NCBI RefSeq assembly: GCF_900143695.1
Contig: NZ_FRFE01000006.1
Location: 176,524 to 240,523, forward strand
Length of the DNA: 64,000 bases
Direction: 5' to 3'
DNA from: Desulfopila aestuarii DSM 18488
GTDB taxonomy: Bacteria > Desulfobacterota > Desulfobulbia > Desulfobulbales > Desulfocapsaceae
Shown here: one piece after another, positions 27,637-35,697 of the stretch
Position numbering within the stretch: position 1 is the first letter of the stretch
Layout of the letters: each line of letters opens with the position of its first letter
Program-made: the position numbers and the translations under genes
The notes under the pieces: generated by a model
Databases searched by the model: none
Told to the model about the DNA's origin: nothing
Seen by the model: the letters and a program-made list of their open reading frames with translations, nothing else

Positions 27637-27945
27637 TTGCTCACGATAACTGATAAAGCCATAGCCCATCTTCACGAAATTGCCGACCAGCATCAGAGCG
27701 AGGGAGCCATACGCATTGCGGTGATGGGTAGTGGGAGTAGTTGCGGCCTCGGTCTGGTCACCGATGAAATCAAGGACTCTGATATTTCCAGCCAATACGG
27801 AAACTATACTGTCGCTGTCGATGGTAAGTTGCTCGAATATTGCCGCACCATCACCGTCGACTTTAGTGAAGGAGAACCTGAAGCGTGTTCTTCACGGGCC
27901 CAACGCGGTTTTTTAATCACAGCCGAGAATCCGGTTGTTTTCTAG
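27637..27945 (+). CDS. HesB/IscA-like protein lacking the C-terminal CxC
   Basis: 102 residues. TTG start with CAGGAGA upstream. The fold pattern is HesB-like: MLTITDKAIAHLHEI, then IRIAVMGSGSSCG, TVAVDGKLLEYC, TVDFSE, GFLITAENP. Cys36 sits where IscA has its first conserved Cys, but the C-terminal CGC pair is absent; other Cys are 69 and 84. So it may bind metal or act as redox protein without being an A-type scaffold. HesB-like selenoproteins are known in anaerobes; here the key codons are TGC/TGT cysteines. Confidence 0.65.
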   Translation: MLTITDKAIAHLHEIADQHQSEGAIRIAVMGSGSSCGLGLVTDEIKDSDISSQYGNYTVAVDGKLLEYCRTITVDFSEGEPEACSSRAQRGFLITAENPVVF

Positions 27946-28015
27946 CTGCCCCGATTGATGAGTAAGACAGCAATCCTATGCCTATAGGAAATAACCATTT
28001 GAATAAATAAGTTTT

Positions 28016-28870
28016 TCATCTGACGTTGCTGGAATTTTCCGCAGCCTGGGCAATCACAAATGTCTTGATTCTCTCTATGGCACGGTCTGATTCCGTACCA
28101 GGTTTACATGCAAATCCGTGAGGTTCATTTTCGAACAGCTCCAGATCAACTAAACCTCCGGCAGAGCGGTACACCTCGACAAAACGAGATACTGAAGACA
28201 GTGGAATGTTCAGGTCTGCTGTGCCCTGGATAATCAGTACCGGTGGTAAACTGAATTGCTCGCCACGTTCTATAGCCAGGAGTGGGTTTTCCTTTTTCAT
28301 GGTTTCCTCATCAAGGAAATATGACTCGGTCGCCTTGACTAAAAAATCCAGATTATTCTCTTGCGCAAACAGGTATCTCCCATACGGATCAAGCACTGGC
28401 CATGCTCCGATAAGATAGGATAACTTCGCATCTAAACTGTTGCCTCCAGCCAGATCTATTGCCCTATAGCGTTCGTCGTCAGGCCGCATACCACTTAAAA
28501 ACAACGCATGTCCGCCACTGGAAGTAGCAAGGCCACCAATATTATCCGATAATATATTGTAATCATTCGCGTGTGCCTTGATCCATCGTGTAGCATAGTT
28601 AACATCAATAACTTGTGCAGGATATGTGTGAACTGGAGCTTTTCGACATTCGATGGCAAAGACAGTTATGCCGCCCTCTGCAAGCGCCAGATCAATCTTT
28701 TCGTTATCGCCACAGCCTCCAGAGTTCCATGCACCGCCGTGAACATCCAATAACGCGGGGAAAGGCCCCTGTTTATCAGGAATATAAATGCGCATAGGCC
28801 AGGATTTTTCCTCATCCTGCCTGTAAGATACAGTGACAATCCTAATATTGCCTGCCTTCGTTTCTGTCAT
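28016..28870 (-). CDS. Alpha/beta hydrolase (esterase-like)
   Basis: 284 residues from the ATG at 28870, which has AGGG 8 bases upstream; the frame is open further. Oxyanion motif VHGGAWNSGG; nucleophile Ser in TSSGGHALF, replacing the usual GxSxG Ala/Gly spacing; Asp in GTADLNIPLS and His in NEPHGF complete the triad. This matches the BD-FAE/esterase-lipase layout. No signal peptide is seen, so probably cytosolic. Substrate unknown. Confidence 0.8.
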   Translation of the reverse strand: MTETKAGNIRIVTVSYRQDEEKSWPMRIYIPDKQGPFPALLDVHGGAWNSGGCGDNEKIDLALAEGGITVFAIECRKAPVHTYPAQVIDVNYATRWIKAHANDYNILSDNIGGLATSSGGHALFLSGMRPDDERYRAIDLAGGNSLDAKLSYLIGAWPVLDPYGRYLFAQENNLDFLVKATESYFLDEETMKKENPLLAIERGEQFSLPPVLIIQGTADLNIPLSSVSRFVEVYRSAGGLVDLELFENEPHGFACKPGTESDRAIERIKTFVIAQAAENSSNVR

Positions 28871-29013
28871 AATCATAACCCTATTCTGGCATGAAGGGGT
28901 ACCGAGCGAAACGTCCTGCTCAAGAGTCACCGCTCGAGTTCATATTCATCAAGATCAGGACGGCCAACGATTCAACTGGTTCGTTATTCTTTGGCATTAC
29001 AGCTATAAAAACA

Positions 29014-30183
29014 TTAACAGAGAACTATCCGTATTCTTTGATTTCCTTGTTTCGGTAAAAGTTGCACAGTGGATTTCCCGCTATCCTCAAAATAGTCGGA
29101 TACAATTTGCGCTTCTTTTGATTGTATTCTCATCAATCGCCGGCCACGTATCGTGAGAAAGAAGGAACCGACGCTACCCGGCATATCTTTTGGCAGTGCT
29201 CGCAGATCAACAATAATTGCCTCACCATCAGCAGAAATCTTACCAAAATAGAAGATTGCAGCCTGCCGCCAGCAAATATCATAATTCTTAGCCAATATGC
29301 GCTCAGGGCCTGCTACCTCTGAAAGCAGCATCTCTGCCCATCCATCTACGACTTCGCTGTTATTTCCTGGATCTGGATGCAACAGGTTTCCCCAATGCAG
29401 AGGCAGGATTGGCCCTGAAAAATCCCAACGTGGAAGGCTGGCACACATATTCCAAGGGACAGGTGATAGTCCCCGTTCCAAAAGGCCGACACCGCATTCC
29501 CAGGTGATCTTTTCATGATGCGGCAATGAATAACGTCGTGCCCTGGAAAAGGTGGTTATTACATGACGGATGCCGTGCTCATACAGGAGCGCCTGAATCG
29601 ATCTTGTATCGTTGCCAAAACTATGATGAAGAGCTGGAGGAAAAAAAAGACGAGGAAACTCAGAGAATCCGTTCTGCTCGAGAATCATCCCAAAAGCCTC
29701 AAGGTGAGACGTTATCACCTGCCTTCTCCGCATATTACCATACTGATCGTGAAATTCGGAGCGCTCCATCTTCCCACCCTGCCAGAATTCATGGCAAAGT
29801 GCGTGTAGCCCGAGTTCCAGGGAGTCTTTCTGGGAACGCAAATATTCTGCCGCTTCATCAAGCCAAGGCCCATTATTTTCATCGTTATGCCAATCTTTTC
29901 CCATCCAGGTTGCGCCAGGTATTTCCCCAAGCATGTTTTTCCGGTCCCATTCACCGAGCACCATTCCGAGGCCAATTCGTACACCCAGCCTATCAGCAAA
30001 CCGGACAAGGGCTTGGTAATCGGCCAGACAGTGTCGCCTGGGAAACGCGTTACGATATGGTTGCTGAACAGCTGACCCGTCCTGTCCCTGCCACCAACCC
30101 ACATCCTCAATGATCGGAAAGACTGGCATGGGTATGAATACATCCAGATTGTTATGCGTGATGTGATTCATTGCCTTTCTCAC
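29014..30183 (-). CDS. Polysaccharide-deacetylase-like protein
   Basis: 389 residues. Starts at GTG 30183 overlapping the stop of the FemAB-like gene (GTGA); an ATG four codons later is possible. Beta/alpha-barrel-like sequence with a metal-site-like ELGLHALCHEFW (HxxxH) and PALHHSFGNDT, as in NodB/DUF2334-type carbohydrate deacetylases, but the first Asp-Asp motif is not clear. No signal peptide. Coupling to the acyltransferase gene suggests they act on the same cell-envelope or polysaccharide substrate. Activity is uncertain. Confidence 0.55.
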   Translation of the reverse strand: MRKAMNHITHNNLDVFIPMPVFPIIEDVGWWQGQDGSAVQQPYRNAFPRRHCLADYQALVRFADRLGVRIGLGMVLGEWDRKNMLGEIPGATWMGKDWHNDENNGPWLDEAAEYLRSQKDSLELGLHALCHEFWQGGKMERSEFHDQYGNMRRRQVITSHLEAFGMILEQNGFSEFPRLFFPPALHHSFGNDTRSIQALLYEHGIRHVITTFSRARRYSLPHHEKITWECGVGLLERGLSPVPWNMCASLPRWDFSGPILPLHWGNLLHPDPGNNSEVVDGWAEMLLSEVAGPERILAKNYDICWRQAAIFYFGKISADGEAIIVDLRALPKDMPGSVGSFFLTIRGRRLMRIQSKEAQIVSDYFEDSGKSTVQLLPKQGNQRIRIVLC

Positions 30184-31274
30184 AAACTGATCCAGCGCCT
30201 GATGGCCGGACCGTCTCGCCGAGAACGTTCTATCTCAGTTTTTTTCCAGTTTTCATACTCCAGTGACTCGCTGCGTGGATCCCAGCTATGAGGATTTCGG
30301 GAAAAAACATGCCAGATGAGTGCATCCATCCCTGCCCCCCATTGGACTTTGAACCGACAGGTTGCGGCATCGGGAGAGGAGCGGCCGAAATCGAACCACC
30401 TGCAACGATTCTGGACACCATATTCGAGCATAGACCAGTAAAGCAGCATATTAGGGCAGGATGGCCGGTACCTGCGAAGAGATGAGGCCCAGGGATTATA
30501 CGCCGTCCCATTGTGCAGGAAGACAACAGCTGATGCTACCGGTTGAGCTTTCAGGTACACAACAATAATTGCAGCCCGAAGTGACTCGCTGCCGGTAACG
30601 CTCCTGAAAAGTTCCGGTGCATGGACAGGTGAACCAAGATCGCGCATATTTTCGGAGAAAACCGCAAAAAAGTCCGCTAGGAGAGCGGCTCCACCAACCT
30701 TCACGTCACAACCGCAGCGGCGAGCCTTTCGAATCTGATTACGGACTTTTGCGGAAAGGCTAGACCAGAGATCATCGACGGATGGGGGAAGCGACCGCAT
30801 GAGTCCGGTCTTGAAAGTATTGGGCGTATAGTACCATGTACTGATTTCCTGATGGTGCGGGACAAAGGATTGCAACGCTCCACCTTGACGTAACTCCACA
30901 TGGTTTGCCCCAAGGCTGTCGGCCAATTCCATGGCTGCCAAGATCAATCGACGACCACTCTCCCCATCATCTGCAAGAATACCAGCAGCATCAGTATAGG
31001 GTAGCGATATCAGACGTTTGTTTTTACCTGAAGGAGCGAAAAGAATGAGCGAGAGGCTCCCGGTCATACGACCTGTCTGGCTGTTTATTGTTGCCAGTCG
31101 GAAAATTGGCAAGCTATAGGTCGCAGCAAGACTTTCTCCCCAATCATAGAGATGGGAATATTTTGCCATAACATTTTCGGCTGCATATTGATCCCAGTGT
31201 TTCTTTTCAGGGTTTAGCGCAATGTCGATCATGTCATGGTTTTGATCAAATAACAACAGGTTGCATATTCCCAT
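30180..31274 (-). CDS. FemAB/GNAT-like acyltransferase
   Basis: 364 residues with the double-GNAT arrangement of FemAB-related proteins: LWSSLSAKVRNQIRKARR in the middle is the FemAB signature-like segment, followed by AIIVVYLKAQPVASAVVFLHNGTAYNPW and WFDFGRSSPDAATCRFKVQWG near the end, as in the PEP-CTERM/XrtA-associated FemAB family. These are thought to modify exopolysaccharide or protein with an acyl or aminoacyl group. Overlaps the next gene by four bases. No exosortase gene lies in the window, so the XrtA link is only by family resemblance. Confidence 0.7.
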   Translation of the reverse strand: MGICNLLLFDQNHDMIDIALNPEKKHWDQYAAENVMAKYSHLYDWGESLAATYSLPIFRLATINSQTGRMTGSLSLILFAPSGKNKRLISLPYTDAAGILADDGESGRRLILAAMELADSLGANHVELRQGGALQSFVPHHQEISTWYYTPNTFKTGLMRSLPPSVDDLWSSLSAKVRNQIRKARRCGCDVKVGGAALLADFFAVFSENMRDLGSPVHAPELFRSVTGSESLRAAIIVVYLKAQPVASAVVFLHNGTAYNPWASSLRRYRPSCPNMLLYWSMLEYGVQNRCRWFDFGRSSPDAATCRFKVQWGAGMDALIWHVFSRNPHSWDPRSESLEYENWKKTEIERSRRDGPAIRRWISL

Positions 31275-31394
31275 AGAAAAAAGCTATAAACCCCATTCTC
31301 CCCATAAGAACAAGATATTGGTAATATCCCACGTTCTGACTATAGTGCTTCGATACCACCCAGTCAGATAAGAAAATACCAGACAATTTATTCT

Positions 31395-32258
31395 ATGTAT
31401 CTTTCCAACGAACAACGTACATTTGCAAGCCTGAACCGGCCTCTTTATAGATATACAGTAAAGTCTCTTCTTGAAAAAGGCAGTGGCGAAATCAATGAGG
31501 ACGTTTTGCTTGAAGAGGGTAGCCTCCTTGGCGTCTTTGATGGGGCTACAAGCCTTGATAAACGCCGATTTCAAAATGGTCTGACCGGAGGTTTACTTGC
31601 TGCAAAAACAGCCGCCCAATCTTTTGTCAATAATTGCGGTTCCCTTGACCAACTGGCCAAAGAGGCAAACCGAACGATCCACAAAGTACAGATCAGAGAA
31701 AATATCTGTATGGACGAACGACATAAACTCTGGTCCACCAGCCTCGCTGTTGTTCATGTAGACGGCAATCAACTTGAATATTGCCAGACGGGTGATGCCC
31801 TCATTCTTTTCATTTTTCAAGATGGCGGGTACAAAGTGATCACGCCGGATATCGACATCGACCGGGACACTTTGCAGTTGTGGAAAGAGATGCAGCTAGC
31901 CCCGGATGCACTTATTCACGAGGTTTTGGCCGAACAGATTCGCAAAATACGCCTGGAGATGAACATCAGCTATGGTGTATTGAACGGCGAACCTGAGGCC
32001 CTGAATTTTCTTCGCCACGGTTATGAGGATCTGACCGATGTCAGCGATATCCTGCTTTTCACAGATGGACTACATCTCCCCCGCGAGAACCCAAAGGAAG
32101 AGCATGACTGGCAGACTTTCGTTGAGCTCTATCGCCTGGGTGGTCTTCAGGCTGTCCGCGACCATGTCCGACATCTCCAACAGCAGGACCCGGCGTGTCG
32201 TAAATATCCCCGCTTCAAGCTTCACGATGATATTGCTGCCGTGGCTATAAGCCGTTGA
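31395..32258 (+). CDS. PP2C-like serine/threonine phosphatase
   Basis: 287 residues. PP2C motifs: NEDVLL (Asp36), GVFDGATS (Asp49-Gly50), WSTSLAVVHVDGNQLEYCQTGD, DILLFTDGL and HDDIAAVAI, with the metal-binding Asp residues in place. No membrane or sensor domain. Its target is unknown. Divergent from the FemAB-like gene (about 120 bases apart) and its last 14 bases overlap the 3' end of the glycosyltransferase on the other strand. Start without a clear ribosome-binding site. Confidence 0.8.
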   Translation: MYLSNEQRTFASLNRPLYRYTVKSLLEKGSGEINEDVLLEEGSLLGVFDGATSLDKRRFQNGLTGGLLAAKTAAQSFVNNCGSLDQLAKEANRTIHKVQIRENICMDERHKLWSTSLAVVHVDGNQLEYCQTGDALILFIFQDGGYKVITPDIDIDRDTLQLWKEMQLAPDALIHEVLAEQIRKIRLEMNISYGVLNGEPEALNFLRHGYEDLTDVSDILLFTDGLHLPRENPKEEHDWQTFVELYRLGGLQAVRDHVRHLQQQDPACRKYPRFKLHDDIAAVAISR

Positions 32259-33471
32259 ATGCTTTGTCGTAGGCCTGATTGATTTTCCTGAAAACCGCTC
32301 CCCAACCAAACCGAGAAGTTATCTTGAGAATATCGCCGTGAGCAGGTGACGGTGTCACGAGCACCCGGGCCATCATGGATGTTATTGCCGCCTTGAGACG
32401 TTTCTCCACCATGGGCAGATCTTCCGGCTCTGGGCGATCTATCTGTTTCATAACCGGCAGCTGTATAAATTCAATCAGATCAGAATCTGCATCGCCAAGT
32501 ATTTCCTTGCAGCCGGAAAGATCGGCAGTGATGATTCGGCAACCAGAAGCAAGTGCTTCCAGCAGAACAAGCGGCAAACCTTCATAGAAAGATGGAAGAA
32601 TAAAAAGATGGCATCTCGCCATCAGCCGAGCCAGGTCCTGCTGGTTTATCCGTCCGTGAATAGTCACCAAAGATCCCATTTTTTCTGCTAAATCCAGGCA
32701 ACACTGGCCTTCTTCCCCCGTTCCAGACCCTGCAAGATGGAGATGCACATCAGTTCCTTCAAATGATTGAAAAGCCCGTAGAAGTACATCGACCCCTTTG
32801 GCAAAACTGAGCTTTCCTGCATAGAGCATCTGTACGGGAGGAGGCTTGTCCTTTGGTTGCATGACGAAAACACTCTCGTCGTAACCCCCTCCGACAACAT
32901 CGATGCGGTGTGGTGGTATTAAATAGAGCTTTCTGATTTTCTCTGTCTGATCGTCATTTAACGCAAGCACTCGCTCAATCTTCTGGCAATGAGGCAGAAC
33001 TCTATCTCCTATATGTGGACACTGCAGAAACTGCCGGAGATCTGTCGAGTGACATGATGTCACCATGGGTATTGTGGGAAAGCGTTCTCTGGCAATTGCA
33101 CTGACAAGCCAAAGATGATGGCTGTGGATGATATCGGGAGCATAATCAAATACAGCTCGTTCGATAACCTCACCAAAAGCACGCTCATAGACAGCAAGTT
33201 GAGCAGGTGAGAGGGATCCAAAAGTCGAACTTGGGTAAGGCATGACGTCGCTCATGCCTGGAATTGGGTAATCCAACTGCCCCTGATTGAAGTGAACAAA
33301 TCGACAAGACTGCGTACTTATACAGTCGAGTTGAGGGAGCATGTTGCCAGATATTCCGGCAATAAGATAATTTTGATGCCCGGCAGCCGATGCCTGGCGA
33401 ATAATATTTTGCAGGTAAAAACCGCTGCCTGTGCTTTCCGGGTGCTGACTTATGAGGTGGAGAATTTTCAT
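32245..33471 (-). CDS. Glycosyltransferase family 4
   Basis: 408 residues, GT-B fold. MKILHLISQHPESTGSGFYLQNI starts the acceptor domain; IIHSHHLWLVSAIAR is typical; the C-terminal donor domain has KLSFAKGVDVLLRAF, HLAGSG and FYEGLPLVLLEALASG, the E-x7-E motif of retaining GT4 enzymes. Cytosolic side of the membrane, building a glycan or glycolipid of unknown kind. Neighbours (FemAB-like, deacetylase-like) suggest a role in envelope or exopolysaccharide synthesis. Confidence 0.85.
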   Translation of the reverse strand: MKILHLISQHPESTGSGFYLQNIIRQASAAGHQNYLIAGISGNMLPQLDCISTQSCRFVHFNQGQLDYPIPGMSDVMPYPSSTFGSLSPAQLAVYERAFGEVIERAVFDYAPDIIHSHHLWLVSAIARERFPTIPMVTSCHSTDLRQFLQCPHIGDRVLPHCQKIERVLALNDDQTEKIRKLYLIPPHRIDVVGGGYDESVFVMQPKDKPPPVQMLYAGKLSFAKGVDVLLRAFQSFEGTDVHLHLAGSGTGEEGQCCLDLAEKMGSLVTIHGRINQQDLARLMARCHLFILPSFYEGLPLVLLEALASGCRIITADLSGCKEILGDADSDLIEFIQLPVMKQIDRPEPEDLPMVEKRLKAAITSMMARVLVTPSPAHGDILKITSRFGWGAVFRKINQAYDKAFNGL

Positions 33472-33546
33472 CGATAAATAATGACTCTAGAGCAGGCAAA
33501 ACACCATGCAACACATCCGTTTGGGATGAAAACAAACGAGTCGCAT

Positions 33547-33579
33547 TTCAGGAACCCAATGAGTAAGTGGGTTCCTGAA
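33547..33579 (-). terminator. Hairpin after sthA
   Basis: Perfect 12-base arms TTCAGGAACCCA (33547-33558) and TGGGTTCCTGAA (33568-33579) with a 9-base loop, 19 bases past the sthA stop on the minus strand. The following minus sequence is moderately T-rich (CGTTTGTTTTC). Confidence 0.6.
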
Positions 33580-33597
33580 GACATCGGTATCGCTCTG

Positions 33598-35016
33598 TTA
33601 TGGACAGAGGCACTGGTCACGCTCAATCTGATTGAACGCCGATAGCGCAGCGATTTTCAATGCCTCTGAGTAGGTCGGGAAGTTGAAGATATTTTCGATA
33701 AAGAGGTCGATTTTGGCGTTATGGCAAAGTGCCATCAACGCAATATGGACAATCTCCGTGGCCCCGCCGCCGAAGATATGCACCCCGAGAATCTCGCGGG
33801 TATCCCGGTGCACCAGCATTTTCAGCATGCCCTCACACTCGCCGGATATCTGGCCGCGGGGCAGTTCTTCATAAGAGCAGCGGCCGACGACGAATTTATA
33901 ATCTTTTTCTCTGGCTTCCTCCTCGGTCATCCCAACATAGGAAATTTCCGGGATGGTGTAGATGCCTACCGGAAAAATTTTCGGGAAGGCCTCGGAACGC
34001 TTTTGCATGGCGTTCAACGCCGCCAATCGTCCCTGGATGATGGAAGTTGCGGCAAGGCTTGGCCATCCGACCACATCTCCCACCGCATAGATATGATCTA
34101 CCGAAGTCTGATAAAGATCGTTAACCGTAATATAATAGCCGTCACCGATCTTTACGCCGGTGTTTTCAAGACAGAGTCCGCCAACATTCGCTTCCCGCCC
34201 CAAGGCAAAAAAGAGGGTTTCCGCTGAATAGCTGTCGCCGTTTTCCAAGGTGATTTGCGCCAGCTCGCCCTCCACCCCGATTTTGAAATTGCCGCAGTTG
34301 GCAATATACTCCACATTACCATTTGGGAAATGGTGCTGAAGCTCATCAGTTATCTCATGGTCGATGAATTTCAACAACCTCTCTCCCCGATCAAGCAGCG
34401 TCACCTTCACCCCGAGGGCCGCGAAAATTGTCGCATATTCTGAGCCGATTACTCCCCCGCCCAGGATAATCATGTTTTTGGGGATGGTTGGCATGTCCAG
34501 AATTGAACGAGAGTCGAAAATGCGCCTGTCATCAAAGGGCACTTCAGGTGGATTCCGCGGCTTGGACCCTGTGGCAATAATAATATACTCCCCTCGCGCG
34601 GTCAGCGTCCCATCCTCACCGATGGTTTCAATTGTGACGGTATGATCGTCGAGAAAGGCGGCTGCACCTCGAACCAGCTTTACACCGTTACGTAATAATT
34701 GATGGTCGATTATCGCATGTTCTTTCAATCGAACATACTGCAGACGCCTTTTGAGTTTATCCATAGAAATATCGGTAGTACCGATAACACAGGAGTCCTC
34801 CTCAAAAACCTGTCTTCGCAAATGTCCGGTCAAAAGCAGTACGGCTTCCCGCAGGGTCTTACTGGGAAACGTCCCGGTATTGACACACACGCCGCCCAGC
34901 GAGCCTTCCTTTTCAACAACAAGCACTTTCTTGCCACACTTAGCCGCTGTCATGGCGGCGGAAAAACCCGCAGGTCCCGTACCGATAATGATAAAATCAA
35001 ACTGTTCAGCAATCAT
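33598..35016 (-). CDS. sthA: Soluble pyridine nucleotide transhydrogenase SthA
   Basis: FAD enzyme equilibrating NADPH and NAD in the cytosol. 472 residues from the ATG at 35016 (GGAG 6 bases upstream). FAD site IIGTGPAGFSAA, then GGVCVNTGTFPSKTLRE, where lipoamide dehydrogenases have a second Cys but this protein has Thr, as in SthA. NAD-binding GGGVIGSEYATIFAALG, GDVVGWPSLA and dimer domain with GVHIFGGGATEIVHI. It may belong to the NADPH balance of the organism. Confidence 0.9.
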   Translation of the reverse strand: MIAEQFDFIIIGTGPAGFSAAMTAAKCGKKVLVVEKEGSLGGVCVNTGTFPSKTLREAVLLLTGHLRRQVFEEDSCVIGTTDISMDKLKRRLQYVRLKEHAIIDHQLLRNGVKLVRGAAAFLDDHTVTIETIGEDGTLTARGEYIIIATGSKPRNPPEVPFDDRRIFDSRSILDMPTIPKNMIILGGGVIGSEYATIFAALGVKVTLLDRGERLLKFIDHEITDELQHHFPNGNVEYIANCGNFKIGVEGELAQITLENGDSYSAETLFFALGREANVGGLCLENTGVKIGDGYYITVNDLYQTSVDHIYAVGDVVGWPSLAATSIIQGRLAALNAMQKRSEAFPKIFPVGIYTIPEISYVGMTEEEAREKDYKFVVGRCSYEELPRGQISGECEGMLKMLVHRDTREILGVHIFGGGATEIVHIALMALCHNAKIDLFIENIFNFPTYSEALKIAALSAFNQIERDQCLCP

Positions 35017-35091
35017 GCTATTCTCCACATCTTCCTGCCAGACAAACAATGAATCTCAACAATAAAACGCCTTTCTTCATCTCGTCATAGG

Positions 35092-35697
35092 CTATTGTAT
35101 GAGAGCCTGTGCAATCTCGCGGCAAAGATCTCCGACCAAAAGGCTTTCCTCCATGACCAGGTCCGGGTATCCAGACCCAGCCATGGTACGACGATACACA
35201 GAGCGCTTTTCCTTAAGTGTCTTTTTGCCATCCGGGCTGACCACGCTCCACCGCACTTCGAGCACAGCTTCAGCGCCGAGTTCTCCGTCTAAGCGTTCAA
35301 CAGCGATGACAATCCGGTGAGTCGGCCGAAAATACTGCCGCCAAGGGTAATAATCGACACCACCTGCACCGAGGAGAAAAACAAGATTATTGCCAATAGT
35401 GGTTGCCAGATTCTCCTCCAGCGGCCCAGCCCATCGGTTGTACTCATCAAAGGCAAATTGATTCCCCTTCATGCGGGTAGCAATCTGGCTTCTGCTCAAG
35501 GCTTCCGCCAGTGTCACAGGACCGATACCGATTTTCAGTTCGGAAGAGTCGGCAAGCTTTACTGTACTGCCCAACTGTTCGAGACTGAGCAGGCTGAAGT
35601 AGTTTATCGCAGGGGTACTGCGTAACGAACAGCCTGAAGATGTCAGTAACATCAATAAGGGGATTGCGAGCAGCAGAGGTTTTATATGGTAGATCAT
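35092..35697 (-). CDS. pqiC: PqiC-like ABC-transport auxiliary lipoprotein
   Basis: 201-residue lipoprotein. Signal HIKPLLLAIPLLMLL ends at the lipobox LTSSGC (Cys23). The mature part has the PqiC/DUF330 pattern (IGIGPVTLAEALSRSQIATR, ENLATTIGNNL). In E. coli PqiC is an outer-membrane lipoprotein ring at the end of the PqiB tube that carries lipid between membranes. Its ATG overlaps the pqiB stop by four bases. Confidence 0.85.
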   Translation of the reverse strand: MIYHIKPLLLAIPLLMLLTSSGCSLRSTPAINYFSLLSLEQLGSTVKLADSSELKIGIGPVTLAEALSRSQIATRMKGNQFAFDEYNRWAGPLEENLATTIGNNLVFLLGAGGVDYYPWRQYFRPTHRIVIAVERLDGELGAEAVLEVRWSVVSPDGKKTLKEKRSVYRRTMAGSGYPDLVMEESLLVGDLCREIAQALIQ

